Positions 50,049 to 58,969 of a stretch of 64,000 bases of DNA are shown piece by piece. The DNA comes from Ascidiaceihabitans sp029251465 (lineage in GTDB: Bacteria; Pseudomonadota; Alphaproteobacteria; Rhodobacterales; Rhodobacteraceae): the NCBI RefSeq assembly GCF_042932805.1, contig NZ_CP170635.1:32313-96312 (forward strand), in the 5' to 3' direction. Every line of letters begins with the position of its first letter. Position 1 is the first letter of the stretch. The notes under the pieces are model-generated. The model saw only the letters and a program-made list of their open reading frames with translations, was not told where the DNA came from and searched no databases. Both the position numbers and the translations under genes were made by a program.

Positions 50049-50077
50049 TGTTCAACGCATTTGATTTTTGTTGAACA
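50049..50077. repeat. Inverted repeat A: TGTTCAAC-N13-GTTGAACA
   Basis: A perfect 8-bp inverted repeat with a 13-nt spacer, 50 bp upstream of the nucleotidyltransferase-like gene. It is repeated at 50086-50114 with the same spacer length. The centres are 37 bp apart. Confidence 0.8.
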
Positions 50078-50085
50078 CATCGTTA

Positions 50086-50114
50086 TGTTCAACAGGCATT
50101 AGTTTTGTTGAACA
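50086..50114. repeat. Inverted repeat B: TGTTCAAC-N13-GTTGAACA
   Basis: The second copy, with identical arms and a different 13-nt spacer, ends 12 bp before the ATG of the next gene. Two identical sites in this position suggest binding of a dimeric regulator, probably autoregulation, or a pair of RNA hairpins covering the ribosome-binding site. Confidence 0.8.
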
Positions 50115-50126
50115 CGAGGATCCACC

Positions 50127-51143
50127 ATGATTGATCGTCATTCTACCACGGCCCATGCGGCCTATCATGATTTGATGCGATCCTTACTGGATGAGCAGAT
50201 CTCGAACATTCGCGGTACGCCTACACGTGTCGTGCGTGGCGGGAAATCCTACTGGTATGACAGTTTTCGGATTGGGTCGGACGTTCGCAAAACCTACATC
50301 GGGGAAGAAAGCCCAAAGCTGCTGGAGCGGCTAGATCACCTGAAAGAGCTTCGTCAAGAAACCGACGAACGCCGCAAACATCGCAGCCGCTTGGTTCGCA
50401 TATTGCGCGCCGAAGGGTTTCAGAATGTCGATGCTGCAACAGGCAGCTTGATGTCTGCGCTTGGTAGGGCAGGGGTGTTTCGGCTCGGTGGTACGGTTGT
50501 GGGAACGCACGCGTTTCGACTTTATGAAGGCACGCTTGGGGTGCGCTACAGGTTCGACGACATGGCCCAAACCGGTGACATCGACATTGCCAGTTTTGAA
50601 CAATTGTCTTTGGCGCTAGAGGACATCGTCAATCCGCCTTTGCCCGAAGTCTTGGATGGGTTTTCTTTTGCGCCGGTCCCAAGCCTCGACGGCAACAAAG
50701 TGTGGCGTTGGCGTCAAACCCGCAACGATCTGATGGTCGAATTCCTGACACCGTCGTTTACCGAAGACGAAGGCGTTCGCCCCTTGGCGGCGCTTGGCGT
50801 GGATGCGCAATCATTGCATCATCTCAACTATCTGATCGCAGATCCGATCAAAGCGGTGGTGACCTATCGCAGTGGTGTTCTGGTGCAAATCCCAAGGCCT
50901 GAAAGATTTGCAATCCACAAGCTGATCGTAGCGGATCGACGTCGGAAAACAGCGAATGCGCTCAAGTCCGAAAAAGACCGATTGCAGGCAAAATTCTTGG
51001 TCAAAATCTTGACTGAAGACAGGCCCGACGACCTCCTTGAGGCTTACACCGACGCGCGCAACGCAGGCCCAAAGTGGCGCGCACGCCTAGACGCTACGCT
51101 GGAGCGACTTCCCTCTGTGAAGACCATGTTAAGTTCACTTTGA
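50127..51143 (+). CDS. GSU2403-like nucleotidyltransferase-fold protein
   Basis: A 338-residue protein that I place in the GSU2403/NTP_transf_8 family. The N-terminal part is basic and helical, and the middle contains GGTVVGTHAFRLYEG and TGDIDIASFE, corresponding to the Pol-beta-type nucleotidyltransferase signature with DID acidic residues. The function of the family is unknown; fold relatives include AbiEii-type toxins. It stands alone behind two tandem inverted repeats, with no antitoxin-like partner seen. Confidence 0.75.
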   Translation: MIDRHSTTAHAAYHDLMRSLLDEQISNIRGTPTRVVRGGKSYWYDSFRIGSDVRKTYIGEESPKLLERLDHLKELRQETDERRKHRSRLVRILRAEGFQNVDAATGSLMSALGRAGVFRLGGTVVGTHAFRLYEGTLGVRYRFDDMAQTGDIDIASFEQLSLALEDIVNPPLPEVLDGFSFAPVPSLDGNKVWRWRQTRNDLMVEFLTPSFTEDEGVRPLAALGVDAQSLHHLNYLIADPIKAVVTYRSGVLVQIPRPERFAIHKLIVADRRRKTANALKSEKDRLQAKFLVKILTEDRPDDLLEAYTDARNAGPKWRARLDATLERLPSVKTMLSSL

Positions 51144-51330
51144 AGCGCTTTGTGATGCCAAAAAGCGTGCGGGGCAGGGGAGCACCTTACTTTGCAAACC
51201 CCAAGCTGCCCATTGTCAGACTTAACGCCCGAGCAAAGCTATTGGAAATTTCCAGTCAACCAGAGCACGACAGTATTATTGATCAAAGAAACAATTAGAC
51301 CATGTTTAATGTGATCCTAGGCACAAGCCA

Positions 51331-52473
51331 CTACATCGCAGATCTTAAAATCTCTAAACACATTTGCTCGGACAATGGGTACGGGTTTCCCTTCATTGAC
51401 GACGTGTTAGTCGCTGCGGTTGCAACATCGCGATGATCTTCTTGTCGTAACCCCAAATCGCCCAGCCCGCGTAGGCCCATTTGTGTTGACCATTCTCGTA
51501 ATCCAACGACGCCGGCGCCTTCTTGCGATTGCCCAAAATTGTTATCAATTTGGTGAAGTACCCAAGTAAGTTTGGCGAGAATGCTGGTATCGCGTTGCGA
51601 GTTCCGAAGATGTGTTTCTAGAACGGCAGGCAGCAATGCCCCGCAGATTTCCCCATGCGGTGCATTCGTTTCGCCACCGATCACCCCCGCAAAACCATGG
51701 ACAGCGCCAAGTCCTGCGTTGGCTAAGGCCAAGCCGCCACACGTGCTGACCCATGCCATCACATCCCAACCGTCAGAACAGTCTTTTTCAACCACATCGC
51801 GCAACACTCTGAGGCCCTCAGGTATCGCCGCACGACACAGCGCGTCCGTCATCGGGTTCGCTTTGACAGACAGATAAGGTTCGATGACTTGTGTCACGGC
51901 ATCCAATCCAGCACAGAGTGCCACGTGTTTGGGCGCACCTTGCATCAGGATCGGGTCTACGATGGCGATCCGCGGGATCATGCGAGGATCGCGCAAGCTG
52001 ACCTTTAGGCCGCGGTCGGGCACTGAAATCACAGCATTTTTGGTCACTTCAGCGCCGGTTCCCGCTGTGGTGGGCAACGCGATCATCGGGATTGGCGAAT
52101 GCTCTAGGGGCCGCCCGTTTCCGACAACCTCGAGATATTCGATGGGCTGTCCATCGCAGGAAATAAAGGCTGCAAGCGCCTTGGCAAAGTCCATCACGGA
52201 CCCGCCCCCCAAGGCAACCACGACATCAGGCCGAACGCCACTAAGTTGCGCCAATGCGGTTTCCAAGTCGGGCAAGGACGGCTCGTTTTTGCAAGCGATT
52301 GTATTGGTTGCCAGCCCTGCGTCAGTGCAGGAGGTTATCAGCCACTGTGCCCTTTTGGCGTTTGCGCCATGAACCACAAGGGCAGTATCCCCGAACTGCG
52401 AGGCCAAGGCCGCTGTCTGTTGGCTTTGCCCTCGACCAAAGTGAATTGCTTGTGGGCCAAAAAAGGAAAACAT
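51331..52473 (-). CDS. Iron-containing alcohol dehydrogenase
   Basis: A 380-residue dehydrogenase with intact GGGSVMDFAKA nucleotide loop and PTTAGTGAEVTKNAVI. Of the usual metal ligands, Asp in GLDAVTQ and two later His (GAVHGFAG, APHGEICG) are present, and the second ligand is Gln instead of His, as in one branch of the family. It is the last gene of the glycerol cluster, 41 nt after glpK, so it may act on glycerol or a derived aldehyde. ATG at 52473 starts the normal N-terminus. Confidence 0.9.
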   Translation of the reverse strand: MFSFFGPQAIHFGRGQSQQTAALASQFGDTALVVHGANAKRAQWLITSCTDAGLATNTIACKNEPSLPDLETALAQLSGVRPDVVVALGGGSVMDFAKALAAFISCDGQPIEYLEVVGNGRPLEHSPIPMIALPTTAGTGAEVTKNAVISVPDRGLKVSLRDPRMIPRIAIVDPILMQGAPKHVALCAGLDAVTQVIEPYLSVKANPMTDALCRAAIPEGLRVLRDVVEKDCSDGWDVMAWVSTCGGLALANAGLGAVHGFAGVIGGETNAPHGEICGALLPAVLETHLRNSQRDTSILAKLTWVLHQIDNNFGQSQEGAGVVGLREWSTQMGLRGLGDLGLRQEDHRDVATAATNTSSMKGNPYPLSEQMCLEILRSAM

Positions 52474-52514
52474 GACGTTGTGGCCTTTATGTGTGTGGAC
52501 CGTGTTGGGTCGTT

Positions 52515-54002
52515 TCAAACGCTGAGTGTTGCGGTGACTGCTTTCTGCCAGCGCGCGTATTTTGTCTGACGAAGTGCCACATCCATCCCTGGCACAAACT
52601 GTGTTTCGCGCGCCCACCCTGCTGCAAACCCAGCTTGATCAGGATAAACCCCGGCGTACATTCCCGCCAACCATGCGACCCCCAGAGCAGTTGTTTCACG
52701 GATCGTCGGGCGGTCCACCGGAGCACCAATAATGTCTGACAGAAACTGCATCGTCCAATCGCTCGCACACATGCCGCCATCGACGCGCAGGGTTGGCTGT
52801 ATGCCAGTGACTTTCCAGTCTGATGACATCGCCTCTAGCAGATCGCGCGTTTGATAGCCGACGCTTTCCAGCGCTGCTTTGGCCAGTTCGGCAGGGCCGG
52901 TGTTGCGGGTCAAACCAAAGGTGGCACCACGACAATCCGCGTCCCAATAGGGTGCGCCCAGTCCTACAAAGGCGGGCACAATCACGACGTCTTGATGCGG
53001 ATCCGCTTGTTCGGCAAGCGTTTGGGCCTCGGCCGCGTTTGCGATAATTTGCAACCCATCGCGCAGCCACTGGACAACCGCGCCCGCCACAAAAATCGAC
53101 CCTTCAAGGGCATAAGTTGGCTTGCCATCAAGTTGATACGCGATGGTCGTAAGCAACCTGTTTTGCGACACAACGGGCGTATGGCCAGTGTTCAAAAGCG
53201 CAAAACACCCTGTGCCGTAGGTCGATTTCATCATGCCCGGTTCAAAGCAGGCCTGCCCAACAGTCGCTGCTTGTTGATCGCCAGCAACACCACAAATCGG
53301 GATCGACTGGCCGAATATGTCCGCCTTGGTTTGACCAAAGTCGGCGGCGCAATCTTTGACCTCGGGCAGCATCTGCATCGGGATATCGAGAAGGTCGCAG
53401 ATCGTCTGGCTCCACCGTCCTTTGTGAATGTCATACAGCATCGTGCGGGCGGCGTTAGTGGCGTCAGTTGCATGGACTGCTCCGCCCGTCAGCTTCCAGA
53501 TCAAAAAGCAATCAACTGTCCCAAACAGCAATTCGCCCTGCACTGCACGGTCACGCGCGCCGTCAACATGATCCAATATCCAGCTAAGTTTGGTGCTGGA
53601 AAAATACGGATCAATCAGCAAGCCAGTGCGGGCTGTTATCATTGGTTCGTGGCCGGCATCTCGCAAAATATGGCAGTGATCAGCTGTACGCCTGTCCTGC
53701 CAAACGATTGCATTGTGAATGGGATCGCCCGTCGCCTTATCCCAAACAACCACCGTCTCGCGCTGATTTGTAATGCCGATTGCAGCAATCTGGGCAGGGG
53801 TAATTTCGGCCTGTGCAATTGCGGCACGGCACGTGGAAAGCGTTGTGTCCCACAGGTCTTGGGGGTCGTGTTCGACCCATCCTGATTGCGGAAAGTGTTG
53901 TGGAAATTCTGATTGGTTTTGGGCCACAGCGACCATGGTTCCGTCAAACAAGATCGCACGGGTCGATGTCGTGCCCTGATCGATTGCGAGAATGTAACTC
54001 AT
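52515..54002 (-). CDS. glpK: Glycerol kinase
   Basis: A 495-residue FGGY-family kinase with N-terminal AIDQGTTSTRAI and the expected GlpK blocks (NAIVWQDRRT, LRVDGGMCASDW near the ATP site). It converts imported glycerol to glycerol 3-phosphate. The ATG at 54002 starts the typical MSYILAIDQG N-terminus. It follows the binding-protein gene glpV by about 70 nt. Confidence 0.96.
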   Translation of the reverse strand: MSYILAIDQGTTSTRAILFDGTMVAVAQNQSEFPQHFPQSGWVEHDPQDLWDTTLSTCRAAIAQAEITPAQIAAIGITNQRETVVVWDKATGDPIHNAIVWQDRRTADHCHILRDAGHEPMITARTGLLIDPYFSSTKLSWILDHVDGARDRAVQGELLFGTVDCFLIWKLTGGAVHATDATNAARTMLYDIHKGRWSQTICDLLDIPMQMLPEVKDCAADFGQTKADIFGQSIPICGVAGDQQAATVGQACFEPGMMKSTYGTGCFALLNTGHTPVVSQNRLLTTIAYQLDGKPTYALEGSIFVAGAVVQWLRDGLQIIANAAEAQTLAEQADPHQDVVIVPAFVGLGAPYWDADCRGATFGLTRNTGPAELAKAALESVGYQTRDLLEAMSSDWKVTGIQPTLRVDGGMCASDWTMQFLSDIIGAPVDRPTIRETTALGVAWLAGMYAGVYPDQAGFAAGWARETQFVPGMDVALRQTKYARWQKAVTATLSV

Positions 54003-54075
54003 GGGGTGGCTCAGTGCGTTAGGGTGCAAAAAAGGCAGGGTATCCGGGGCCAAACTGCGGCCCCGGATGATCGGT

Positions 54076-55797
54076 TTAGTTCCAGGATTTGATCAGCTCG
54101 TCATACGCGATCGTGACTGGTTTTTCGTTCTCGTCCGCCAATTTAGCTTTTGGCGAACCAGGTTGATTGAGCCAGTAAGACGGATCACTTTCGTCATTCA
54201 TAACCGGACCAATGTCACCTTGAACACCAGCACGCTCTAGACGGATCAGAACTTTTTCCTGATCTGCACACAGTGAATCAAGTGCTTCTTGCGGCGTTTT
54301 CGCACCGGACATTGCATCACCGATGTTCTGCCACCACAGCTGCGCCAGCTTTGGATAATCAGGTACGTTTGTACCCGTTGGTGACCACTGAACCCGCGCA
54401 GGTGAACGATAGAATTCGATCAAACCACCCAGTTTCGGTGCCCGCTCTGTAAAGCTTTCGTGCTGGATTGTTGATTCACGAATGAATGTCAGACCGACAT
54501 GGCTTTTCTTTACGTCTACGGTTTTGGAGGTCACGAACTGCGCATAAAGCCACGCAGCTTGTGCGCGATCCACAGGTGTGGATTCCATCAGCGTCCAGGA
54601 ACCGGCATCTTGGTAACCGATTTTTGTCCCTTCAGACCAATACGCACCGTGCGGAGACGGGGCCATACGCCATTTTGGCGTGCCATCTTCGTTCATCACA
54701 GGCAGATCAGGTTCGATCGACGCAGCTGTAAACGCTGTGTACCAGAACATCTGCTGTGCAACATTTCCTTGGGCAGGGATCGGGCCTGCTTCGGAAAATG
54801 TCATACCGGCAGCCGCAGGTGGAGAGTATTTTTCCAACCATTCGATTGCTTTGGTCACAGCGTAAACTGCTGCTGGGCCGTTGGTGGCACCACCACGTGC
54901 GACACATGAACCAACCGGTTGCGATTTTTCGTTAACACGGATGCCCCATTCATCAACTGGCAGGCCGTTTGGTTCACCTTTGTCGCCGGCACCAGCCATG
55001 GACAGCCACGCGTCAGTGTAACGCCAGCCCAAAGACGGATCTTTTTTGCCGTAATCCATGTTGCCGAACACGTCGCCGTCAACACCCATGCGTGACAAGT
55101 CACGACCGGTAAAGAATTCAGCGATGTCTTCGTACGCGGACCAGTTGACCGGAACGCCCAGATCGTAGCCGTATTTGGCCTTAAAGTCAGCCTTGTTGAT
55201 GTCGTCGTTGAACCAATCGTAGCGGAACCAATAGAGGTTCGCGAACTGTTGGTCGGGCAGTTGGTAAACTTTGCCATCCGGGCCTGTGGTGAACGACAGA
55301 CCAATGAAGTCTTCGAGATCAAGGTTCGGGTTGGTCACTGCCGCGCCTTCGCCAGCCATCCAGTCTGTCAGGTTGCGGGCCTGTTGATAGCGCCAGTGTG
55401 TGCCGATCAAATCACTGTCGTTGATGTAGGCATCATAGATATTTTCGCCCGACTGCATTTGCGTTTGCAGCTTTTCAACAACATCACCTTCGCCGATCAG
55501 ATCATGGGTGACCTTGATGCCGGTGATGGCCTCAAACGCTGGTGCCAGCACTGTGGATTCATACGTGTGCGTGCCGATCGTCTCAGAGACGACGTTGATC
55601 GACATGCCCGCGTAAGGGGCTGCCGCGTCGACAAAAAACTGAAGCTCAGCTTCTTGATCTGCGCGTGACAGTGCCGACAGATCGCCGATTTCACTGTCTA
55701 GAAATGCCTTGGCGGCATCCATATCTGCAAAGGCTGGTGCGGCAAACATGCAGGCCACCAGACCCATTGCAGTGGTCCCTTTAAGTCGCAAGTTCAT
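54076..55797 (-). CDS. glpV: Glycerol ABC transporter substrate-binding protein
   Basis: A 573-residue periplasmic solute-binding protein with signal peptide (about 1-24) and large two-lobed mature part. Its size and order match GlpV of the Rhizobium glycerol importer GlpSTPQUV. GGGAGG lies upstream of the start. It delivers glycerol to the GlpPQ channel. Confidence 0.92.
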   Translation of the reverse strand: MNLRLKGTTAMGLVACMFAAPAFADMDAAKAFLDSEIGDLSALSRADQEAELQFFVDAAAPYAGMSINVVSETIGTHTYESTVLAPAFEAITGIKVTHDLIGEGDVVEKLQTQMQSGENIYDAYINDSDLIGTHWRYQQARNLTDWMAGEGAAVTNPNLDLEDFIGLSFTTGPDGKVYQLPDQQFANLYWFRYDWFNDDINKADFKAKYGYDLGVPVNWSAYEDIAEFFTGRDLSRMGVDGDVFGNMDYGKKDPSLGWRYTDAWLSMAGAGDKGEPNGLPVDEWGIRVNEKSQPVGSCVARGGATNGPAAVYAVTKAIEWLEKYSPPAAAGMTFSEAGPIPAQGNVAQQMFWYTAFTAASIEPDLPVMNEDGTPKWRMAPSPHGAYWSEGTKIGYQDAGSWTLMESTPVDRAQAAWLYAQFVTSKTVDVKKSHVGLTFIRESTIQHESFTERAPKLGGLIEFYRSPARVQWSPTGTNVPDYPKLAQLWWQNIGDAMSGAKTPQEALDSLCADQEKVLIRLERAGVQGDIGPVMNDESDPSYWLNQPGSPKAKLADENEKPVTIAYDELIKSWN

Positions 55798-55870
55798 TCT
55801 TGTTCCTCCCTAAAATAGAACATTCGAGACAGCGGATCTTGCAAACCAAACCGCCTCATAGTGCCCGCCT

Positions 55871-56143
55871 TTACACCCAGCGAAAAACCGCGATGGCGTA
55901 AAAGAGACATACGATCAGTGCCCCCCATTGGGGCGCGCTGAGCATTCCAAGCCAAGCCAGATTGATAAAGGCCGAGCCAAGTAACGTGATGAACAACCGA
56001 TCACCACGCGTCGTTTCGATCCCTAAAACACCGGTGCGCGGTGTTTCGGGAAATTTGATTGCCAGCACCGTAAAGGTCACCAGCGTTGCCGCGATAATTG
56101 CGAAAAACAGGGCGGTTGGTCCGGTCCATGCCATCCATTCCAT
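55871..56143 (-). CDS. glpU: Small membrane protein of the glycerol transporter (DUF2160)
   Basis: A 90-residue protein with three hydrophobic segments and the pattern of DUF2160/GlpU. It lies between glpQ and glpV as in Rhizobium. It is probably an auxiliary transporter subunit. Confidence 0.85.
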   Translation of the reverse strand: MEWMAWTGPTALFFAIIAATLVTFTVLAIKFPETPRTGVLGIETTRGDRLFITLLGSAFINLAWLGMLSAPQWGALIVCLFYAIAVFRWV

Positions 56144-56155
56144 TGCGAATTCTCC

Positions 56156-57004
56156 CTATACGCGCCCAAGGGCAAAACCCTTGGCGATGTAGTTGCGGAC
56201 AAAATAAATTACCAAGGCGCCCGGCAGGATCGTCAAAACCCCGGCCGCCGCCAACACACCCCAATCGATGCCCGCGGCCCCAACTGTGCGGGTCATCGTG
56301 GCGGCAATCGGCTTGGCATTCACAGACGTCAATGTGCGGCTGAGCAGCAATTCGACCCATGAGAACATGAACAAAAAGAACGCGGTGACACCGATGCCCG
56401 AGGCGACCAAAGGCGTGAATATCTGTAGGAAAAAGCGTGGGAACGAATAGCCGTCGATATAGGCGGTTTCGTCGATTTCCTTGGGCACGCCGCGCATGAA
56501 ACCTTCTAAGATCCAAACCGCTAATGGCACGTTGAACAGGCAATGCGCCAAGGCCACAGCGATGTGCGTGTCGAACAATCCAACCGAGCTATAAAGCTGA
56601 AAGAACGGCAGTGCGAACACCGCAGGTGGGGCCATCCGGTTGGTGAGCAACCAAAAGAACAGATGCTTGTCGCCCATGAACGAATAGCGGCTAAAAGCAT
56701 AGGCCGCGGGCAGTGCGACCACCAGCGAGATGATCATGTTCATCAACACATACAGCATCGAGTTGATGTAGCCTGTGTACCACGATGCGTCCGTCAAGAT
56801 CGTCAGATAATTGTCAAACGTCAGGTCGCGCGGCCACAAGGTAAAGCTGTTCAAAATCTCTGAATTGGTCTTGAGGCTCATCATCACCAGCCAGTAAATC
56901 GGCAACAACAAGAACAGCAGATACAGGCCCATAACGATGGCGTTGCCTTTGACTTTTGGCAGGCCAAACCGGCGCTTTGGCGCGTGAATTGTAAAATCTG
57001 ACAT
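56156..57004 (-). CDS. glpQ: Glycerol ABC transporter permease 2
   Basis: A 282-residue MalG-type permease with six hydrophobic segments and the EAA loop around KEIDETAYIDGYSFPRFF. Its start overlaps the glpP stop. It pairs with GlpP. Confidence 0.93.
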   Translation of the reverse strand: MSDFTIHAPKRRFGLPKVKGNAIVMGLYLLFLLLPIYWLVMMSLKTNSEILNSFTLWPRDLTFDNYLTILTDASWYTGYINSMLYVLMNMIISLVVALPAAYAFSRYSFMGDKHLFFWLLTNRMAPPAVFALPFFQLYSSVGLFDTHIAVALAHCLFNVPLAVWILEGFMRGVPKEIDETAYIDGYSFPRFFLQIFTPLVASGIGVTAFFLFMFSWVELLLSRTLTSVNAKPIAATMTRTVGAAGIDWGVLAAAGVLTILPGALVIYFVRNYIAKGFALGRV

Positions 57005-57876
57005 CAGTGACCATCCCTTTTGTCGAGGTTCGTCATCACGGTGTAAAACACGTAAGACACCAGCAGAATTACGAGATAATACATGATCGAAAACGCCGCT
57101 GCGGGGCCTAGATCAAATTGGCCAAGCGCCATTTTCACCAGATCAATCGACAGGAACGTGGTCGAATTGCCGGGCCCACCACCAGTGACCACAAAGGGTT
57201 CGGTGTAGATCATAAAACTGTCCATGAACCGCAGCAGGATCGCGATCATCAGAACGCCCATTATCTTGGGCAGCTCGATAAAACGGAACACACTTAGACG
57301 GCTGGCCTGATCGATTTTGGCCGCTTGATAATAGGCGTCAGGGATCGATTGCAGGCCGGCATAGGCTAACAGCGCTACCAGCGACGTCCAGTGCCACACA
57401 TCCATCACAATGACGGTGATCCATGCGGCGTAAAAATCTTGGGTGTAGTTGTAGTCAATGCCCAAAGCGGACAGCGTGTAGCCCAACAGACCAATATCGA
57501 CGCGCCCGAAAATCTGCCAAATCGTACCAACGACATTCCACGGAATAAGCAAGGGCAGGGACATCAGCACAAGGCATAGCGACGCCCAGAATCCCTTTTT
57601 CGGCATGTTCAGCGCGACAAAAATGCCGAGCGGAATTTCGATGGCCAGAATGATTGCTGAAAACGCAATCTGGCGTCCCAGTGCATCCCACATCCGTTCA
57701 GACGCCAACATTTCCTGAAACCACTCAAGCCCGACCCAAAAGAATTTGTTGTTCCCGAACGTGTCCTGAACAGAATAATTCACCACGGTCATCAACGGGA
57801 TGACGGCGGAAAAGGCGACGAGCAAAAGCACGGGCAGGATCAGAAACCACGCCTTATTGTTTACGGTTTTGTTCAT
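57004..57876 (-). CDS. glpP: Glycerol ABC transporter permease 1
   Basis: A 290-residue MalF-type permease with six hydrophobic segments and an EAA-like loop (SIPDAYYQAAKIDQASRL). The ATG at 57876 lies one base after the glpT stop; the frame extends upstream only inside glpT. Confidence 0.93.
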   Translation of the reverse strand: MNKTVNNKAWFLILPVLLLVAFSAVIPLMTVVNYSVQDTFGNNKFFWVGLEWFQEMLASERMWDALGRQIAFSAIILAIEIPLGIFVALNMPKKGFWASLCLVLMSLPLLIPWNVVGTIWQIFGRVDIGLLGYTLSALGIDYNYTQDFYAAWITVIVMDVWHWTSLVALLAYAGLQSIPDAYYQAAKIDQASRLSVFRFIELPKIMGVLMIAILLRFMDSFMIYTEPFVVTGGGPGNSTTFLSIDLVKMALGQFDLGPAAAFSIMYYLVILLVSYVFYTVMTNLDKRDGH

Positions 57877-57877
57877 T

Positions 57878-58957
57878 TCAGGCCACCTTTGGCGCAACAC
57901 GCCAGCTATCTGAGTAGATGTTGATACCCGCTGGATCAAAGACGACCCGGTTCATTTCGGGTGAAATTTCGGCCCCTTCGGGCGCAAGGATGTTGATCTC
58001 GGATCCGTTAAAATCAGCGCGCACGATTTTGTGGCGACCAACATCTTCGACCCGTTTGATTGTCACGGGCAGACCGTCCTCGCCCGACGACAGGGACGTA
58101 AATTCGGGCCGCACACCCAGTTCAACGCGGCCTGTTGGCGTGCCGAAAGCCTTGCCCAGACTAATCTGCGTGCCGCCCAGAACCGCCTTGTCGCCCTGAA
58201 CGTCCGCCTCCAGCACATTCATGCCGGGCGACCCGATAAAATAGCCGACAAACGTGTGTTCGGGCTGCTCGAACAATTGCTGGGGCGTGCCCATCTGAAC
58301 AACGCGACCATCATACATTACAACAACTTTGTCAGCGAATGTCAGCGCCTCGGTCTGGTCATGGGTCACGTAGATCATCGTATGACCAAATTCGTGGTGC
58401 AGGGATTTTAACTGCGTGCGCAGTTCCCATTTCATGTGGGGGTCGATGACGGTCAATGGCTCATCAAACAGCAGCGCATTGACGTCTTCGCGCACCATGC
58501 CACGGCCCAGCGAAATCTTTTGCTTGGCATCGGCTGTCAGGCCACGGGCCTTGCGATCTAGCGTCGCCTCCATCCCGATCATGGCCGCAATTTTCTGCAC
58601 GCGATCTTTGATGTAGGCAGGATCAGCGCCGCGATTGCGCAACGGAAACGCCAGATTGTCACGCACTGTCATCGTGTCATAGACCACGGGAAACTGAAAA
58701 ACCTGCGCGATATTGCGTTCGGTTGTGGGCGACAGGGTGACGTCTTTGTCGTTGAACAAAATACGGCCCTGACTGGGATGCAAAAGGCCGGAAATGATAT
58801 TCAGCAGCGTGGATTTTCCACAACCGGACGCACCAAGCAGCGCGTAGGCTTCGCCGTCCACCCAGTCGTGGTTCAGTTCCTTTAACGCAAAGTCGTCTTC
58901 GCTCTTTGGGTTGGGCAAGTAAGAATGCGCCAAGTTTTCGAGGGTAATTTTTGCCAT
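57878..58957 (-). CDS. glpT: Glycerol ABC transporter ATPase 2
   Basis: A 359-residue MalK/UgpC-type ATPase with Walker A GASGCGKST, Walker B ALLFDEP and switch-His motif VTHDQ, plus a C-terminal TOBE-like regulatory domain. The signature motif that should read LSGGQ is replaced by TADAKQKISLGRG, so this subunit has a degenerate C-loop; its partner GlpS keeps LSGGQ. Confidence 0.92.
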   Translation of the reverse strand: MAKITLENLAHSYLPNPKSEDDFALKELNHDWVDGEAYALLGASGCGKSTLLNIISGLLHPSQGRILFNDKDVTLSPTTERNIAQVFQFPVVYDTMTVRDNLAFPLRNRGADPAYIKDRVQKIAAMIGMEATLDRKARGLTADAKQKISLGRGMVREDVNALLFDEPLTVIDPHMKWELRTQLKSLHHEFGHTMIYVTHDQTEALTFADKVVVMYDGRVVQMGTPQQLFEQPEHTFVGYFIGSPGMNVLEADVQGDKAVLGGTQISLGKAFGTPTGRVELGVRPEFTSLSSGEDGLPVTIKRVEDVGRHKIVRADFNGSEINILAPEGAEISPEMNRVVFDPAGINIYSDSWRVAPKVA

Positions 58958-58969
58958 TTTTAATATCCC

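Noticed and set aside
51144..51330. Gene between the nucleotidyltransferase-like and Fe-ADH genes
   Set aside because: Only a short frame overlapping the upstream gene is open; no ribosome-binding site or motif was found.
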